A stretch of 33,051 nucleotides of DNA from Candidatus Terryibacteriota bacterium (GTDB taxonomy: Bacteria > Patescibacteriota > Minisyncoccia > UBA9983). The notes under the pieces are model-generated. The model did not search any database. It was not told the origin of the DNA and worked only from the letters and a program-made list of their open reading frames with translations. Position 1 is the stretch's first letter; each line of letters starts with the position of its first letter. The stretch is taken from assembly GCA_016208535.1 (NCBI GenBank), contig JACQXW010000020.1, positions 1 to 33,051 on the forward strand, in the 5' to 3' direction. The translations under genes were made by a program, and so were the position numbers. This document shows positions 16,356 to 24,696 of this stretch, in pieces.

Positions 16356-16393
16356 CCCCCTACGGAATTTTAGGTCCGTGGGGGATTTTTTTT
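16356..16393 (+). terminator. Rho-independent terminator of the orphan gene
   Basis: CCCCCTACGGA (16356-16366) pairs with TCCGTGGGGG (16375-16384) with one bulge. It is followed by A and eight T (16386-16393). It lies 6 bp after the TGA. Confidence 0.88.
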
Positions 16394-16407
16394 ATTTATG
16401 ATATAAT

Positions 16408-16467
16408 CCCGTTAGAAATCTATTAATAATATATTAGCCATAGTTTTGCTAAAAAATTTCTAACGGG
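16408..16467. repeat. Palindromic element, CCCGTTAG type, with 7-bp flanking direct repeat
   Basis: CCCGTTAGAAAT (16408-16419) and ATTTCTAACGGG (16456-16467) are perfect inverted repeats around an AT-rich centre. ATATAAT occurs immediately on both sides (16401-16407 and 16468-16474). This is the best target-site-duplication signature in the window. The duplicated sequence contains TATAAT. Confidence 0.8.
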
Positions 16468-16468
16468 A

Positions 16469-16474
16469 TATAAT
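16469..16474 (+). promoter_or_regulatory. -10 box for leaderless transcription of the phosphatase gene
   Basis: TATAAT lies exactly 7 bp before the ATG at 16482, with no Shine-Dalgarno. It forms part of the right-hand direct repeat of the adjacent palindromic element; the left copy is at 16402-16407. Confidence 0.55.
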
Positions 16475-16481
16475 CAAAAAT

Positions 16482-17297
16482 ATGAATACTACAAATTATC
16501 GCGATTTTTCCATTTATTTGGTTAAAGAGGCAGGAGAAAAACTTAAAAAAACTAGAAATAAAAAAATTGAAGTATCTTTTAAAGGAGAAGACACAAAAGA
16601 CCTTATCACAAAAGTTGATATTGAAATCAATGATTTTTTTGTGTCAGAAATTAATAAAACATTTCCAGAACACCAGATATATTCGGAAGAGGAAAAATTT
16701 TTAGACTCTGTTAAAAAAAACCAGTATGAGTGGGCACTTGACCCAATAGACGGCACTTCAAATTTCAGCCGAAACATCCCGCATTTTTCAACTTGCGTCG
16801 GGCTTCTTTATGAAGAAGTTCCCATTGCCGGCGCGGTCTATAATCCCATTACCAATGAATTATTTAGTTTTGAGAAAGGAAAAGGATCGTTTCTTAATGA
16901 TTTGCCGATTCGCGTATCAGATGTCAACAAAGCAATTGACGCTTATGCTATTTTCCGCATCGGACACAAAGAACCTTTGTTTAAATGGGGAGAGAAAGCG
17001 CAAATATCTTTTCTTGCGTCAATGAAAAAAGTAAGCAATTTCGGCTCATCGGCTCTTGATTTATGTTTCTTAGCAGCCGGCCGGGTTGACGCGGTTATTT
17101 ATGGCACTTTTACCACGCGCGATGTCGCTGCGGCAATCGGCATCCTGCGGGAAGCCGGAGGAGAAATTTACACGCCAGCCGGCCAGCCGGCGCCACTATC
17201 AAAAAAACGCCAAACAATCATTGCCGCCGCAAACAGAAAACTTTTTGAAGAAATTCAACCTTTGTCTTACCTAGAACTTTTGCCGCCTTCTTTATAA
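16482..17297 (+). CDS. Inositol-monophosphatase-family phosphatase
   Basis: The 271-residue protein has the family's metal-binding motifs: IYSEEE (Glu of the first motif), WALDPIDGTSNF (the DPIDGT signature) and a later acidic motif in TTRDVAAAIGILREAGGEI. Members are Mg2+-dependent, Li+-sensitive phosphatases acting on inositol phosphate, histidinol phosphate, PAP or sugar bisphosphates. Substrate choice is not readable, but the neighbourhood of sugar genes suggests a sugar phosphate. Length is normal. The 3' end overlaps the convergent kinase-like gene by 31 bp. Expression probably starts at the ATG from the TATAAT 7 bp upstream. Confidence 0.85.
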   Translation: MNTTNYRDFSIYLVKEAGEKLKKTRNKKIEVSFKGEDTKDLITKVDIEINDFFVSEINKTFPEHQIYSEEEKFLDSVKKNQYEWALDPIDGTSNFSRNIPHFSTCVGLLYEEVPIAGAVYNPITNELFSFEKGKGSFLNDLPIRVSDVNKAIDAYAIFRIGHKEPLFKWGEKAQISFLASMKKVSNFGSSALDLCFLAAGRVDAVIYGTFTTRDVAAAIGILREAGGEIYTPAGQPAPLSKKRQTIIAAANRKLFEEIQPLSYLELLPPSL

Positions 17298-18427
17298 AAA
17301 AATCTGCTGGCGGAATGCCCTATTTCTTTTTGGCGTTTTTTTTCTTCCTCGGAACGCAATAATTCCCTTTTTTGGTTAAACAGCCGGATTTTTTCTTCTG
17401 GCAAGACTTCATTGTCAATAATCGACTGGAGCGCATCTGTCCAAAATTCAACACCCAAGCGCGCAATCTCATGCAAATCACCGGATGTTTTTGTAAGCGC
17501 CTCTGTGTAATACTTTAAAAGAAAACATATTTTATACATGCGCATCAGACGAAGAACTAAATATTCTTCCTCACCGCGATTCTGGCGCACATAATCAACA
17601 AGAGCTATTTCCAAGGGCTGGTTAAAGATAACCATAAAATTAAGAAAACGCGCCCATCCCTCATATTTGTTTCCGAAATGCATTGAGGTGTAATCAAGTA
17701 AATAAATGTCTTTTACGGAAACACGAAGATTGTGCGGAGCACAGTCGGCATGAGTGAGAAAACTGGAATACCGTTCTATTGCAACATGATTTTTAAAAAT
17801 AATTTCTTTCGCCCTACCTATAACCTCAGCCACTCTCTTATTATCAGGATCGTTTGCCAACACGCTTTTCTCAAATTTCTCAAATGAAAGCATATATTCG
17901 CGCGCATTAGAAGCGAACAATTCATGGACGTTTGATTTGCGGAACTTACCTTTGATTTTCTTTATATGCGACGAAGCAGTCGCATGAAATCCTTCCTGGG
18001 CCTCAAAAATACGCAAAGCCAAAAAAAACTGCTCCTCAAGCGAACGGCCCAAAAACGGATTTTCTTGTTCGATATAAGCCGTGGCATAAATTACATATTT
18101 GCCGCGCCTGGCAAAAACAAGCTCCTCAGGAAACAAAAATGTTTTATAAGAAAAATTAAGATTGAGCAAAATTTCGCGCAAATTCCGTTCACGTTCAATC
18201 TCATTCTTTTCCAATGGATCGCTGCTGATTTTTATAATTGCCTTTTTCCCATCGCTTTTGCGATAACCGATAAGAATAATTTTGCGGCCGCTCATAAGAT
18301 ATCTCTCACCGCCGACGTGCGGCTGCTCCACATCAAGCACAAAGCCAAGTTCTGTTAAAAAAGGAGTAATTTCCGCTATCTCCTTTTTTAAATACATATC
18401 CCATTCTTGTTTATATTCCGCTTTCAT
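17267..18427 (-). CDS. Aminoglycoside-phosphotransferase/choline-kinase-like protein
   Basis: The ATG at 18427 (MKAEYKQEWDMYL) is preferred over the upstream in-frame 18466, which would enter the divergent epimerase gene. The 386-residue protein shows the kinase catalytic loop HADCAPHNLRV (HxDxxxxN) and the metal-binding strand DIYLLDYTSM. An N-terminal Lys region (KAIIKIS) probably binds ATP. These are APH-fold features. Such enzymes in non-resistance contexts phosphorylate small alcohols or sugars. It lies between a sugar phosphatase and an epimerase, fitting carbohydrate metabolism. A resistance role is not suggested by the context. It ends in a very basic tail (RSEEEKKRQKEIGHS). Confidence 0.7.
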   Translation of the reverse strand: MKAEYKQEWDMYLKKEIAEITPFLTELGFVLDVEQPHVGGERYLMSGRKIILIGYRKSDGKKAIIKISSDPLEKNEIERERNLREILLNLNFSYKTFLFPEELVFARRGKYVIYATAYIEQENPFLGRSLEEQFFLALRIFEAQEGFHATASSHIKKIKGKFRKSNVHELFASNAREYMLSFEKFEKSVLANDPDNKRVAEVIGRAKEIIFKNHVAIERYSSFLTHADCAPHNLRVSVKDIYLLDYTSMHFGNKYEGWARFLNFMVIFNQPLEIALVDYVRQNRGEEEYLVLRLMRMYKICFLLKYYTEALTKTSGDLHEIARLGVEFWTDALQSIIDNEVLPEEKIRLFNQKRELLRSEEEKKRQKEIGHSASRFFYKEGGKSSR

Positions 18428-18441
18428 GATAAATTTAACAC

Positions 18442-18447
18442 TATAAT
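18442..18447 (+). promoter_or_regulatory. Candidate -10 box of the epimerase gene
   Basis: TATAAT is 4 bp before the ATG at 18452, in the 24-bp gap between divergent genes. There is no Shine-Dalgarno. Confidence 0.4.
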
Positions 18448-18451
18448 AACA

Positions 18452-19444
18452 ATGACTAAAAATCAAGAAATTAAAAAGATTTTAGTAACCGGAGGCGCAG
18501 GTTTTATCGGTTCCCACCTTATTGAAACCATCCTTAAAAAAACCTCCAGCCGCATTGTTTGTATTGATAATTTTGACGATGCATATGACCCGCGCTTAAA
18601 GCAACGCAACATCGAACCCTTCTTAAAAAATCTCCGCTTCATTCTTTATAAAAATGACATTCGCGATCTAACAAAAATGAAACAGATATTCAAGAAAGAA
18701 AAACCGGATGCAATTGTCCATCTGGCGGCAAAAGCAGACACCCGCAAAGCAGTGCTTTCCCCTTTTGAATATATTTCCGTCAATATTGAAGGCACACTTA
18801 ATCTTCTTGAATGCTCGCGCGAATTCGGAATAAAAAAATTCGTCTTTGCCTCATCTTCCTCAGTGTATGGCAATAAAAACTCCGCCCCATTTTCCGAAGA
18901 AGATCAGACAGACTTTCCGCTGTCTCCGTACGGAGCGTCAAAAAAGGCGGCGGAAATTCTTATTTATACCTACCATCACAATTTTAATCTTCCGGCAATC
19001 TGCCTGCGCGTTTTCAACGCCTATGGCGAACGCATGCGCCCGAATTTAGTCTTGCCTTTATGGCTTAAAAAAATGCTGAATGGAGAACCGATAGAAATGT
19101 CAGGAGATGGAACGCGGCGCCGCGACTTCACTTATGTCGGCGACACGGTAAACGCCATAATGCTTGCCCTTAAAAAACCTTTTGATTTTGAAATTATAAA
19201 TATCGGAAATTCGCGACCTTTAACTTTAAATCAGCTTTTACATGTACTTGAAAAAGCTGCTGGCATAACCGCAACTGTTTATAAGCGACCAAGCCACCAT
19301 GCCAGCGTGGAACAAACACACGCCTCCACCAAAAAAGCAAAACATCTTCTCGGCTGGAAACCGCTTATGCCGATTGAAAAAGGAGTCAAACGTTTCGTGT
19401 CATGGGCGCGAAATGGCGGACTTGAAGATATTCATAAGAGATGA
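18452..19444 (+). CDS. NAD-dependent nucleotide-sugar epimerase/dehydratase
   Basis: The ATG at 18452 (MTKNQEIKKILV) is chosen because the conserved fold begins there; the in-frame 18407 start would run into the divergent gene. The 330-residue extended SDR protein has the NAD motif VTGGAGFIGSHL and the acidic VCIDNFDDAYDPRL. The catalytic Ser region is FASSSSVYG and the YxxxK is SPYGASKKAAE. The pattern RPNLVLPLWLKKML with GDGTRRRDFTYVGD is typical of UDP-glucuronate or UDP-GlcNAc 4-epimerases. It would supply activated sugars to the glycosyltransferases. The 3' end overlaps the convergent GT4 gene by 45 bp. Confidence 0.87.
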   Translation: MTKNQEIKKILVTGGAGFIGSHLIETILKKTSSRIVCIDNFDDAYDPRLKQRNIEPFLKNLRFILYKNDIRDLTKMKQIFKKEKPDAIVHLAAKADTRKAVLSPFEYISVNIEGTLNLLECSREFGIKKFVFASSSSVYGNKNSAPFSEEDQTDFPLSPYGASKKAAEILIYTYHHNFNLPAICLRVFNAYGERMRPNLVLPLWLKKMLNGEPIEMSGDGTRRRDFTYVGDTVNAIMLALKKPFDFEIINIGNSRPLTLNQLLHVLEKAAGITATVYKRPSHHASVEQTHASTKKAKHLLGWKPLMPIEKGVKRFVSWARNGGLEDIHKR

Positions 19445-20545
19445 AATGTGCGCCTCCCAGGAAAATTTTTCTCTGAGAATTTTTTTCCCTCCTGCAATTA
19501 AACGCTTGGTTAATTTATCATCAGTCAATAAACGGGAAATTGCTTCTGCTAGCGCTTTATCGTCTCCCAATGAAACAAGTAATCCTGTTTGTTCATGATA
19601 CACAGCCTCGTTTGTACCAAAAATATTTGTCGCCACAACCGGAATTCCCGCAGCAAAACTGGTTAAAACAGTATGAGGCAGCCCTTCGTAAGTCGAATTC
19701 AAAACATAAACTGATGATTGTTTACGCAGTTTCCATGTCTCCAAACGCGTCACGCGACCGACAAACACAACATTGTTTTCAACTCCAAGCTCCTTGGTAA
19801 GTTTTTTTAAATTTTCTTCTTCCGGTCCATCGCCAGCGACAAAAAATTTTATTTCCGGAAGACGACTTTTGAGAATGGCAACAGCCCGAATAATACCATC
19901 AATGCCTTTATGCGGAACAAGGCGCGCGGTTGTCAAAACTTGAAATAGAGACCGTTTCTCTGTTGTTTCATTTTTTTCTTTTTCATCAGCCGCATTGTAA
20001 TTAATAATGACGCGCTCTGGTTTCAAGCCATAAGCGCGGATAATGGTTTCCTTAAGATAAAAAGAGGGTGTTGTGACGATAGAAGCACGATTTAAAACAA
20101 ATTTTTCCACCGCCATAATTATTTTAACTTTTAATCCCCCTTCTGGTTTTTGCAAAAATTCTTCTAATTGCTTTTTTGTCTGGCGGAATTGCACCGCCCG
20201 TTCCCACGCCTCGTCGCCGACAAATTTAACCACAAACGGAATTTTACGAAACATGGCCGCAATCGCTGTCGGCAAACCGGATGCCACAGCGCTTTGCACG
20301 TAAATAAGGTCGGCTCCACGACTAGCCTTCCAAAGAGCAAAAAAATATTTAAAAAGGCGAACAATAAGAGGCTGTTTTTTACTGACAGCGATTAATTCAG
20401 CGCCAGATTGAGCTATTGCGTCATCAGCGTAAGCAACAATAATTATTTTATGTTTTCCGCTTATTTGTTCGCAAAGTTCTTTGACATATGTCGCCGGCCC
20501 GCCTATTTCCGGCGGATAAAGCGGCGTTGCCAAAATAATTTTCAT
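19400..20545 (-). CDS. GT4-family glycosyltransferase
   Basis: The 381-residue protein starts MKIILATPLYPPEIGGPATYV, a common GT4 acceptor-domain opening. The donor domain has VLTTARLVPHKGIDGIIRAVAIL, IKFFVAGDGPEEENLKKL, FVGRV and NSTYEGLPHTVLTSFAAGIPVVAT. The second Glu of E-x7-E is replaced by Thr, which is uncommon. It is paralogous to the protein at 22559-23590, with the same start and the shared GDEAWERA/EDEAWKRA block. It is transcribed divergently from the next GT with only 19 bp between starts, where both have -10-like boxes. Confidence 0.85.
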   Translation of the reverse strand: MKIILATPLYPPEIGGPATYVKELCEQISGKHKIIIVAYADDAIAQSGAELIAVSKKQPLIVRLFKYFFALWKASRGADLIYVQSAVASGLPTAIAAMFRKIPFVVKFVGDEAWERAVQFRQTKKQLEEFLQKPEGGLKVKIIMAVEKFVLNRASIVTTPSFYLKETIIRAYGLKPERVIINYNAADEKEKNETTEKRSLFQVLTTARLVPHKGIDGIIRAVAILKSRLPEIKFFVAGDGPEEENLKKLTKELGVENNVVFVGRVTRLETWKLRKQSSVYVLNSTYEGLPHTVLTSFAAGIPVVATNIFGTNEAVYHEQTGLLVSLGDDKALAEAISRLLTDDKLTKRLIAGGKKILREKFSWEAHISSLMNIFKSAISRP

Positions 20546-20551
20546 AATCTA

Positions 20552-20558
20552 TATTATA
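20552..20558. promoter_or_regulatory. Overlapping divergent -10 boxes in a 19-bp intergenic region
   Basis: TATTAT (20552-20557, plus) is 7 bp before the ATG at 20565. TATAAT (20553-20558, minus) is 7 bp before the ATG at 20545. Both point to leaderless transcripts from one shared AT-rich core. Confidence 0.5.
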
Positions 20559-20564
20559 TATTAA

Positions 20565-21635
20565 ATGGACGAATTCGCAAAAAATAAAAGTCTTCTCATC
20601 TGCACGCAAGTGATGGATCGCAAAGATTCCACTCTTGGTTTTTTTTGCAGATGGGTTGAGTTGTTGGCGGAAAAATTCGGCCGTGTCAATGTAATTTGCC
20701 TAAAAAAAGGATCCTTTGATCTTCCCTCCAATGTTTTTGTGTATAGTCTTGGAAAAGAATCTGCCACAGGAAATAAATTTTTTAAAAAAATTATTTTTGC
20801 GTTGCGTTTCTGTTATCACGCGTGGCGATTGCGAAAAGAATACGATGTTGTCTTTGTGCATATGAACGAAGAATATGTTCTTTTGGGAGGATTGTTTTGG
20901 CGGCTGCTTGGCAAAAAAGTTTTTATGTGGAGAAACCATTATGAGGGAAGTTTTTTAACTGACATCGCGAGTATTTTTTGCAACACAATTTTTTGCACAT
21001 CAAAATTTTCATACACCAGCCGCTACAAAAAAACGATTTTAATGCCTGTCGGAGTAGATGAGGAATCTTATAAATTAAACGAACCGATCGCCCGCATTCC
21101 TCACTCAGTGCTATTTTTAGGAAGAATCAGCAAATCAAAAAGGCCAGAACTCTTAATTAAAGCTTTGACGGAAATCGCCCGACAAGGAATAAAATTTACC
21201 GCCACGTTTGTCGGCGGACCGGTGGATGCGGAACCGGATTATCTCAATCAAATGCGCGCTCTTGCAGAATCGCTTGGCATTGCGAACCGCGTAGTTTTTA
21301 CTGGAGCTATCCCAAACACCGAAACTTATCGTTATTATCGTTCTCATGACATATACGTAAATTGCAGCCCGTCTGGAATGCTGGACAAGACAATGTTTAA
21401 GGCCGTAGGTTGCGGATGTTTAACTCTCGTGTCAAGCCGAGATTTCGAGGAGCTTGTCGGTCCAGATTATATTTTTCCAGACAATGACCTTAATGGCCTT
21501 GTAGAAAAACTCGCCAAATTTTTGACAATTTCTTCAGAAGAACGAACCCGCCTCGCAAACGCGCTTCAAGAACCGATAAAACGCAACAGCCTGAAAATAT
21601 TAATAGATCGTCTTGATGATTTATTGCATCAATAA
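20565..21635 (+). CDS. Glycosyltransferase, GT-B fold with atypical catalytic loop
   Basis: This 356-residue protein begins KSLLICTQVMDRKDS and has the GT4-like donor half. SVLFLGRISKSKRPELLIKAL is followed by ITATFVGGP-like and VVFTGAIPNTETYRYY segments, then INCSP-type VNCSPSGMLDKTMFKAVGCGCLTLVS. The usual E-x7-E is absent (SGMLDKTMF), so it may be an atypical or divergent member. The AWRLRKEYDVVFVHMNEEYVLLG segment corresponds to the acceptor-binding half. It is convergent with the EamA-type gene, overlapping by 7 bp. Sugar transfer in surface glycan synthesis is the likely role. Confidence 0.78.
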   Translation: MDEFAKNKSLLICTQVMDRKDSTLGFFCRWVELLAEKFGRVNVICLKKGSFDLPSNVFVYSLGKESATGNKFFKKIIFALRFCYHAWRLRKEYDVVFVHMNEEYVLLGGLFWRLLGKKVFMWRNHYEGSFLTDIASIFCNTIFCTSKFSYTSRYKKTILMPVGVDEESYKLNEPIARIPHSVLFLGRISKSKRPELLIKALTEIARQGIKFTATFVGGPVDAEPDYLNQMRALAESLGIANRVVFTGAIPNTETYRYYRSHDIYVNCSPSGMLDKTMFKAVGCGCLTLVSSRDFEELVGPDYIFPDNDLNGLVEKLAKFLTISSEERTRLANALQEPIKRNSLKILIDRLDDLLHQ

Positions 21636-22501
21636 GATTTTGTGAATAAAATCAAAATAACTCCCATAACCATAATAACTGCCCCTAAAAGCCTCTCTTT
21701 TAATCCCTTTTCTTTAAAAATTAGCGCGCCGAACAAAACGCCCATTATCACACTCGTCCTTTTTATAGAAATCACATAAGCAACCAAGGTCATATTTATA
21801 GCTGTCATCTGGAAAATCTGAGCTACGGCATTAAAAAATCCAACTGGCATAAGCGACTTAAAATTAGAAATAATTTGTTTTGTGCCCCCATTTTGTTTCA
21901 TCATTATCGGCAGTAATACTAACGCCATTAAAGTATTGGTAGAAAAAACCCAAAATATCGGCGAAGAATTAATTACTCCAATTTTGTCAAAATTCGAAGT
22001 AATGCTCCAAATAAAAGCGACCAGAAGCATCAATCTGGCGCCTCTTTCTTTTATTAATGCTTTAAATGGAGCAAAATATCCGTCTTTTTTTTCTTTGATA
22101 TGCAGGATATATGACCCTAAAACAATAAGTAAAATTCCCATTACGCCCCAGAAATTTGGCCACTCTCCCAACATTAAAGGAGATGTAAGCAGCAGAAATA
22201 CTGGCGTGAAAGCAATCATTGGCACAACCAAAGACATATCAGAATATTTTAATGCCTTCATTATAAGCACTGCTGCCACAACATTAAGGCTTCCTCCTAC
22301 CAATAAAACCCACCAGAAATCATTTCCGATTTGCGGAATTTTAAAGAATAAAAACAAAACAGGAGTTAAAAGCACGACAGCAAAAAATTTCATCGACCAG
22401 GCGACTACATACTCGTTAACATTATTTTTTAAATTCTTTTTACTGACGACATCCTTAAGAGATTCAAAGAATGCTGTTAGAAATGAAAACAAAAACCACA
22501 T
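21629..22501 (-). CDS. EamA/DMT-family transporter
   Basis: The 290-residue protein has about ten hydrophobic segments arranged as two EamA halves. Typical turns are seen: MKALKYSDMSLVVPMIAFTPVF in the first half and TAINMTLVAYVISIKRTSVIMGVLFGALIFKEKGL in the second, where (I/F)KE at the end of a helix pair is characteristic. These transporters export or exchange metabolites, including nucleotide sugars or lipid-linked amino sugars. Placement between glycosyltransferase genes suggests a role in surface-glycan precursor movement. A TATAAT exactly 7 bp before its ATG is present. Confidence 0.85.
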   Translation of the reverse strand: MWFLFSFLTAFFESLKDVVSKKNLKNNVNEYVVAWSMKFFAVVLLTPVLFLFFKIPQIGNDFWWVLLVGGSLNVVAAVLIMKALKYSDMSLVVPMIAFTPVFLLLTSPLMLGEWPNFWGVMGILLIVLGSYILHIKEKKDGYFAPFKALIKERGARLMLLVAFIWSITSNFDKIGVINSSPIFWVFSTNTLMALVLLPIMMKQNGGTKQIISNFKSLMPVGFFNAVAQIFQMTAINMTLVAYVISIKRTSVIMGVLFGALIFKEKGLKERLLGAVIMVMGVILILFTKSY

Positions 22502-22508
22502 ACGCTAT

Positions 22509-22514
22509 ATTATA
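22509..22514 (-). promoter_or_regulatory. -10 box for leaderless EamA transporter gene
   Basis: TATAAT (minus strand) is followed by 7 bp (ATAGCGT) and the ATG at 22501. No Shine-Dalgarno is present. Confidence 0.5.
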
Positions 22515-22545
22515 TTTTAACACTGGAATTATGATAAATCTATGG

Positions 22546-22551
22546 TAAACT
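22546..22551 (+). promoter_or_regulatory. Candidate -10 box of the GT4 paralogue
   Basis: TAAACT is preceded by TGG and followed by 7 bp before the ATG at 22559. It fits the TANNNT-N7-ATG pattern of the neighbours. Confidence 0.35.
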
Positions 22552-22558
22552 GGTATTT

Positions 22559-23590
22559 ATGAAAATTGTAATTGCCACTCCCTTGTATCCTCCGGAAATA
22601 GCCGAGCCGGCGCCTTATGTCAAAGAACTTGCTGAGCGCCTTAGCGGTGAACATGAAATTATTATTGTCGCCTACGCAAGCACTTCGGAAAAAATCAAAG
22701 ATACCAAACTTATAACAATAGATAAAAGGCGGCCGCTTTTTATTCGTTTAATAAAATACCTTATTGAAATTTTTAAGGCTTCAAGAAATGCCGATGTTAT
22801 TTATATACAAAATTCCCTTGCCGTCGGACTGCCAGCAATAATCGCAGGTTTTTTGCAAAAAGTACCAGTCGCAATTAGATTTACCGAAGACGAAGCGTGG
22901 AAACGAGCAGTCTACGCGCGCCTGACAAAAAAGAAACTGAATGAATTTTTAGATGAGCCGGATATTGGTAATTTAAAAATCCGCCTTATTATGCGCGCGC
23001 AAGGATTTATTTTGCGCCAAGCACAGACAGTTATAGTCCCGTCTGAATACCTTCGCGACGCGCTTATTAAAGCCTACCATCTTCAAAATAAAAAAATTAT
23101 CGTCAATTGCAATCCGGCCAAAAAAGAAGTAATCCTGCCTTTTTCTGCTGTTAAAATTCCCCGGCAAATCGTCGCCATTACTGACAAGAAAAATAAAATT
23201 AATAAAATTATCAATGCGGTTTCTCTTCTTAAAAAAGAATTCCCGGATATTCAACTGATTGCTGCCGAACAAGAATCAACACGGGCGGAAATGTGGCATT
23301 TATATAAAACATCCCAAGTATGTATTTTGAATTCAACTGAAGAATTTTCGGAAACTGCGATAGATTGCTTCAATGCCGGAATACCAGTAGTCTTTACCGG
23401 CGCTCCGGACGCAAGCGAAAAAAATATCGCGGATGCGATATTAAAACTGCTTAAAGATCATGATTTGCGGGAACGCCTTGTTAAAGACGGACAAAAAACA
23501 ATCGCTGAAAAATTTTCATGGGATGTTCATTCCCACGCCTTGCTAAAAACTTTTTTCCGCATATCTTTGGCTATAAAGTCCCAATTGTAA
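22559..23590 (+). CDS. Degenerate GT4-family glycosyltransferase paralogue
   Basis: The 343-residue protein begins MKIVIATPLYPPEIAEPAPYV and shares its N-terminal half with the GT4 at 19400-20545 (about half the residues identical by eye). The C-terminal half is shortened. The ARLVPHKG block is replaced by VAITDKKNKINKIINAVSLL, the GDGPEE loop is missing, and the catalytic loop reads NSTEEFSETAIDCFNAG. It may have lost donor binding or become an accessory or regulatory subunit. The frame is intact, with no stop, so it is probably still translated. It overlaps the convergent GT4 by 64 bp. Confidence 0.7.
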   Translation: MKIVIATPLYPPEIAEPAPYVKELAERLSGEHEIIIVAYASTSEKIKDTKLITIDKRRPLFIRLIKYLIEIFKASRNADVIYIQNSLAVGLPAIIAGFLQKVPVAIRFTEDEAWKRAVYARLTKKKLNEFLDEPDIGNLKIRLIMRAQGFILRQAQTVIVPSEYLRDALIKAYHLQNKKIIVNCNPAKKEVILPFSAVKIPRQIVAITDKKNKINKIINAVSLLKKEFPDIQLIAAEQESTRAEMWHLYKTSQVCILNSTEEFSETAIDCFNAGIPVVFTGAPDASEKNIADAILKLLKDHDLRERLVKDGQKTIAEKFSWDVHSHALLKTFFRISLAIKSQL

Positions 23591-24696
23591 TCTCTGACAG
23601 CAAGATTATACGCATTCTCGACAACTTTTTTGACTTGCTCGGGATGAGTAAGAATATCTTTAACCGCTTCTGCAATCTGCTCCGGACTGTCTTTGTCCAC
23701 TGCCCAACCAGTTGTCGGTTTGTCTGGATTCCGTCTTGCGTCAAAAAGAAAATCAGCAATGCCGCCCTCTTGGGTTGTAATAATGGGAAGTTTTGCCACC
23801 ATTGTTGATATAAAAGAATTGCCCATACCCTCTGAACGGCTCGGCCGAATAAAAATATCCGATATCTTTCTGTATTTTGCCGTTTCCGTACGGTCAACCT
23901 GGCCAATAAATTTTACGCGCTTCGCAACACCAAAATCTTTCGCAAGATTTTTAAGCATCTCTTCATCCGGTCCTCCGCCAACAACTATAAAATAAATATT
24001 TGCTGGCAAAAATTGCATTGCCCGAATAACATCGTCAACAGCATTTTTATGCACCAGCCGCGACACAGTAACTAAATACACATCATCTTTCTTTTTACCA
24101 AACTTCTTTTTAAGTTCTTCGACTTCTTCTACAGAATATTTATCAAAAAACGACTCTTTACTGAAACCATTGGGAATAAATTCAATGGGCCCATTAAATC
24201 CCATTCTTCTCGCCCAATCCCCTAAAAAATTGGATATGACTTGTATTACATCGGCCTTTGTAAAAATCATCCTGAACAACGGATAAACAAACCGCACCTT
24301 CTTTTTTATGTAATCAATGGGGTCGCCTTCTTGAAGCGTCAAAAGATACGGCACTTTCGGATGAGTTAATTTAAAAAATAGCGCCGCGAATCCGGCGTAA
24401 GCCGCCATCATCGCCCAAATCGCGTCATATTTATTTTTTTTATGAAGTTGCCTCGCCTTCAGAAAAGCGAGAAATGGAAAAGATAATTTATTTCCGCCCA
24501 CGCGATGAACGCCGACATTGCCTATTTTTTCAATCTTAGGAAGATTTGAATCAAAACGAAGCGTAACCATATGAAATTCAATATCTTTTGGATCAATCCT
24601 ATCAGTAATCTCTTTTATCGCCACCTCTGCCCCGCCAATAGGATTGGGATAATACACAAGAGAAAAAATAAGAATCTTTTTTCTATTTTCTGCCAT
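23527..24696 (-). CDS. GT4-family glycosyltransferase
   Basis: The 389-residue protein shows the acceptor-half start KILIFSLVYYPNPIGGAEVAIKEI, then FIPNGFSKESFF. The donor half has YLVTVSRLVHKNAVDDVIRAMQFL, IYFIVVGGGPDEEMLKNLAKDFG and RPSRSEGMGNSFISTMVAKLPIITT. The second Glu of E-x7-E is Ser. It begins 14 bp before the end of the upstream epimerase, so it is the last gene of a four-gene operon with the two epimerases and the dehydrogenase. The operon would make a nucleotide sugar and transfer it. Confidence 0.85.
   Translation of the reverse strand: MAENRKKILIFSLVYYPNPIGGAEVAIKEITDRIDPKDIEFHMVTLRFDSNLPKIEKIGNVGVHRVGGNKLSFPFLAFLKARQLHKKNKYDAIWAMMAAYAGFAALFFKLTHPKVPYLLTLQEGDPIDYIKKKVRFVYPLFRMIFTKADVIQVISNFLGDWARRMGFNGPIEFIPNGFSKESFFDKYSVEEVEELKKKFGKKKDDVYLVTVSRLVHKNAVDDVIRAMQFLPANIYFIVVGGGPDEEMLKNLAKDFGVAKRVKFIGQVDRTETAKYRKISDIFIRPSRSEGMGNSFISTMVAKLPIITTQEGGIADFLFDARRNPDKPTTGWAVDKDSPEQIAEAVKDILTHPEQVKKVVENAYNLAVRDYNWDFIAKDMRKKVFSKAWE

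Noticed and set aside
17267-18427. Antibiotic-resistance phosphotransferase
   Set aside because: It shares the APH fold motif, but the context is sugar metabolism and nothing indicates an aminoglycoside substrate.
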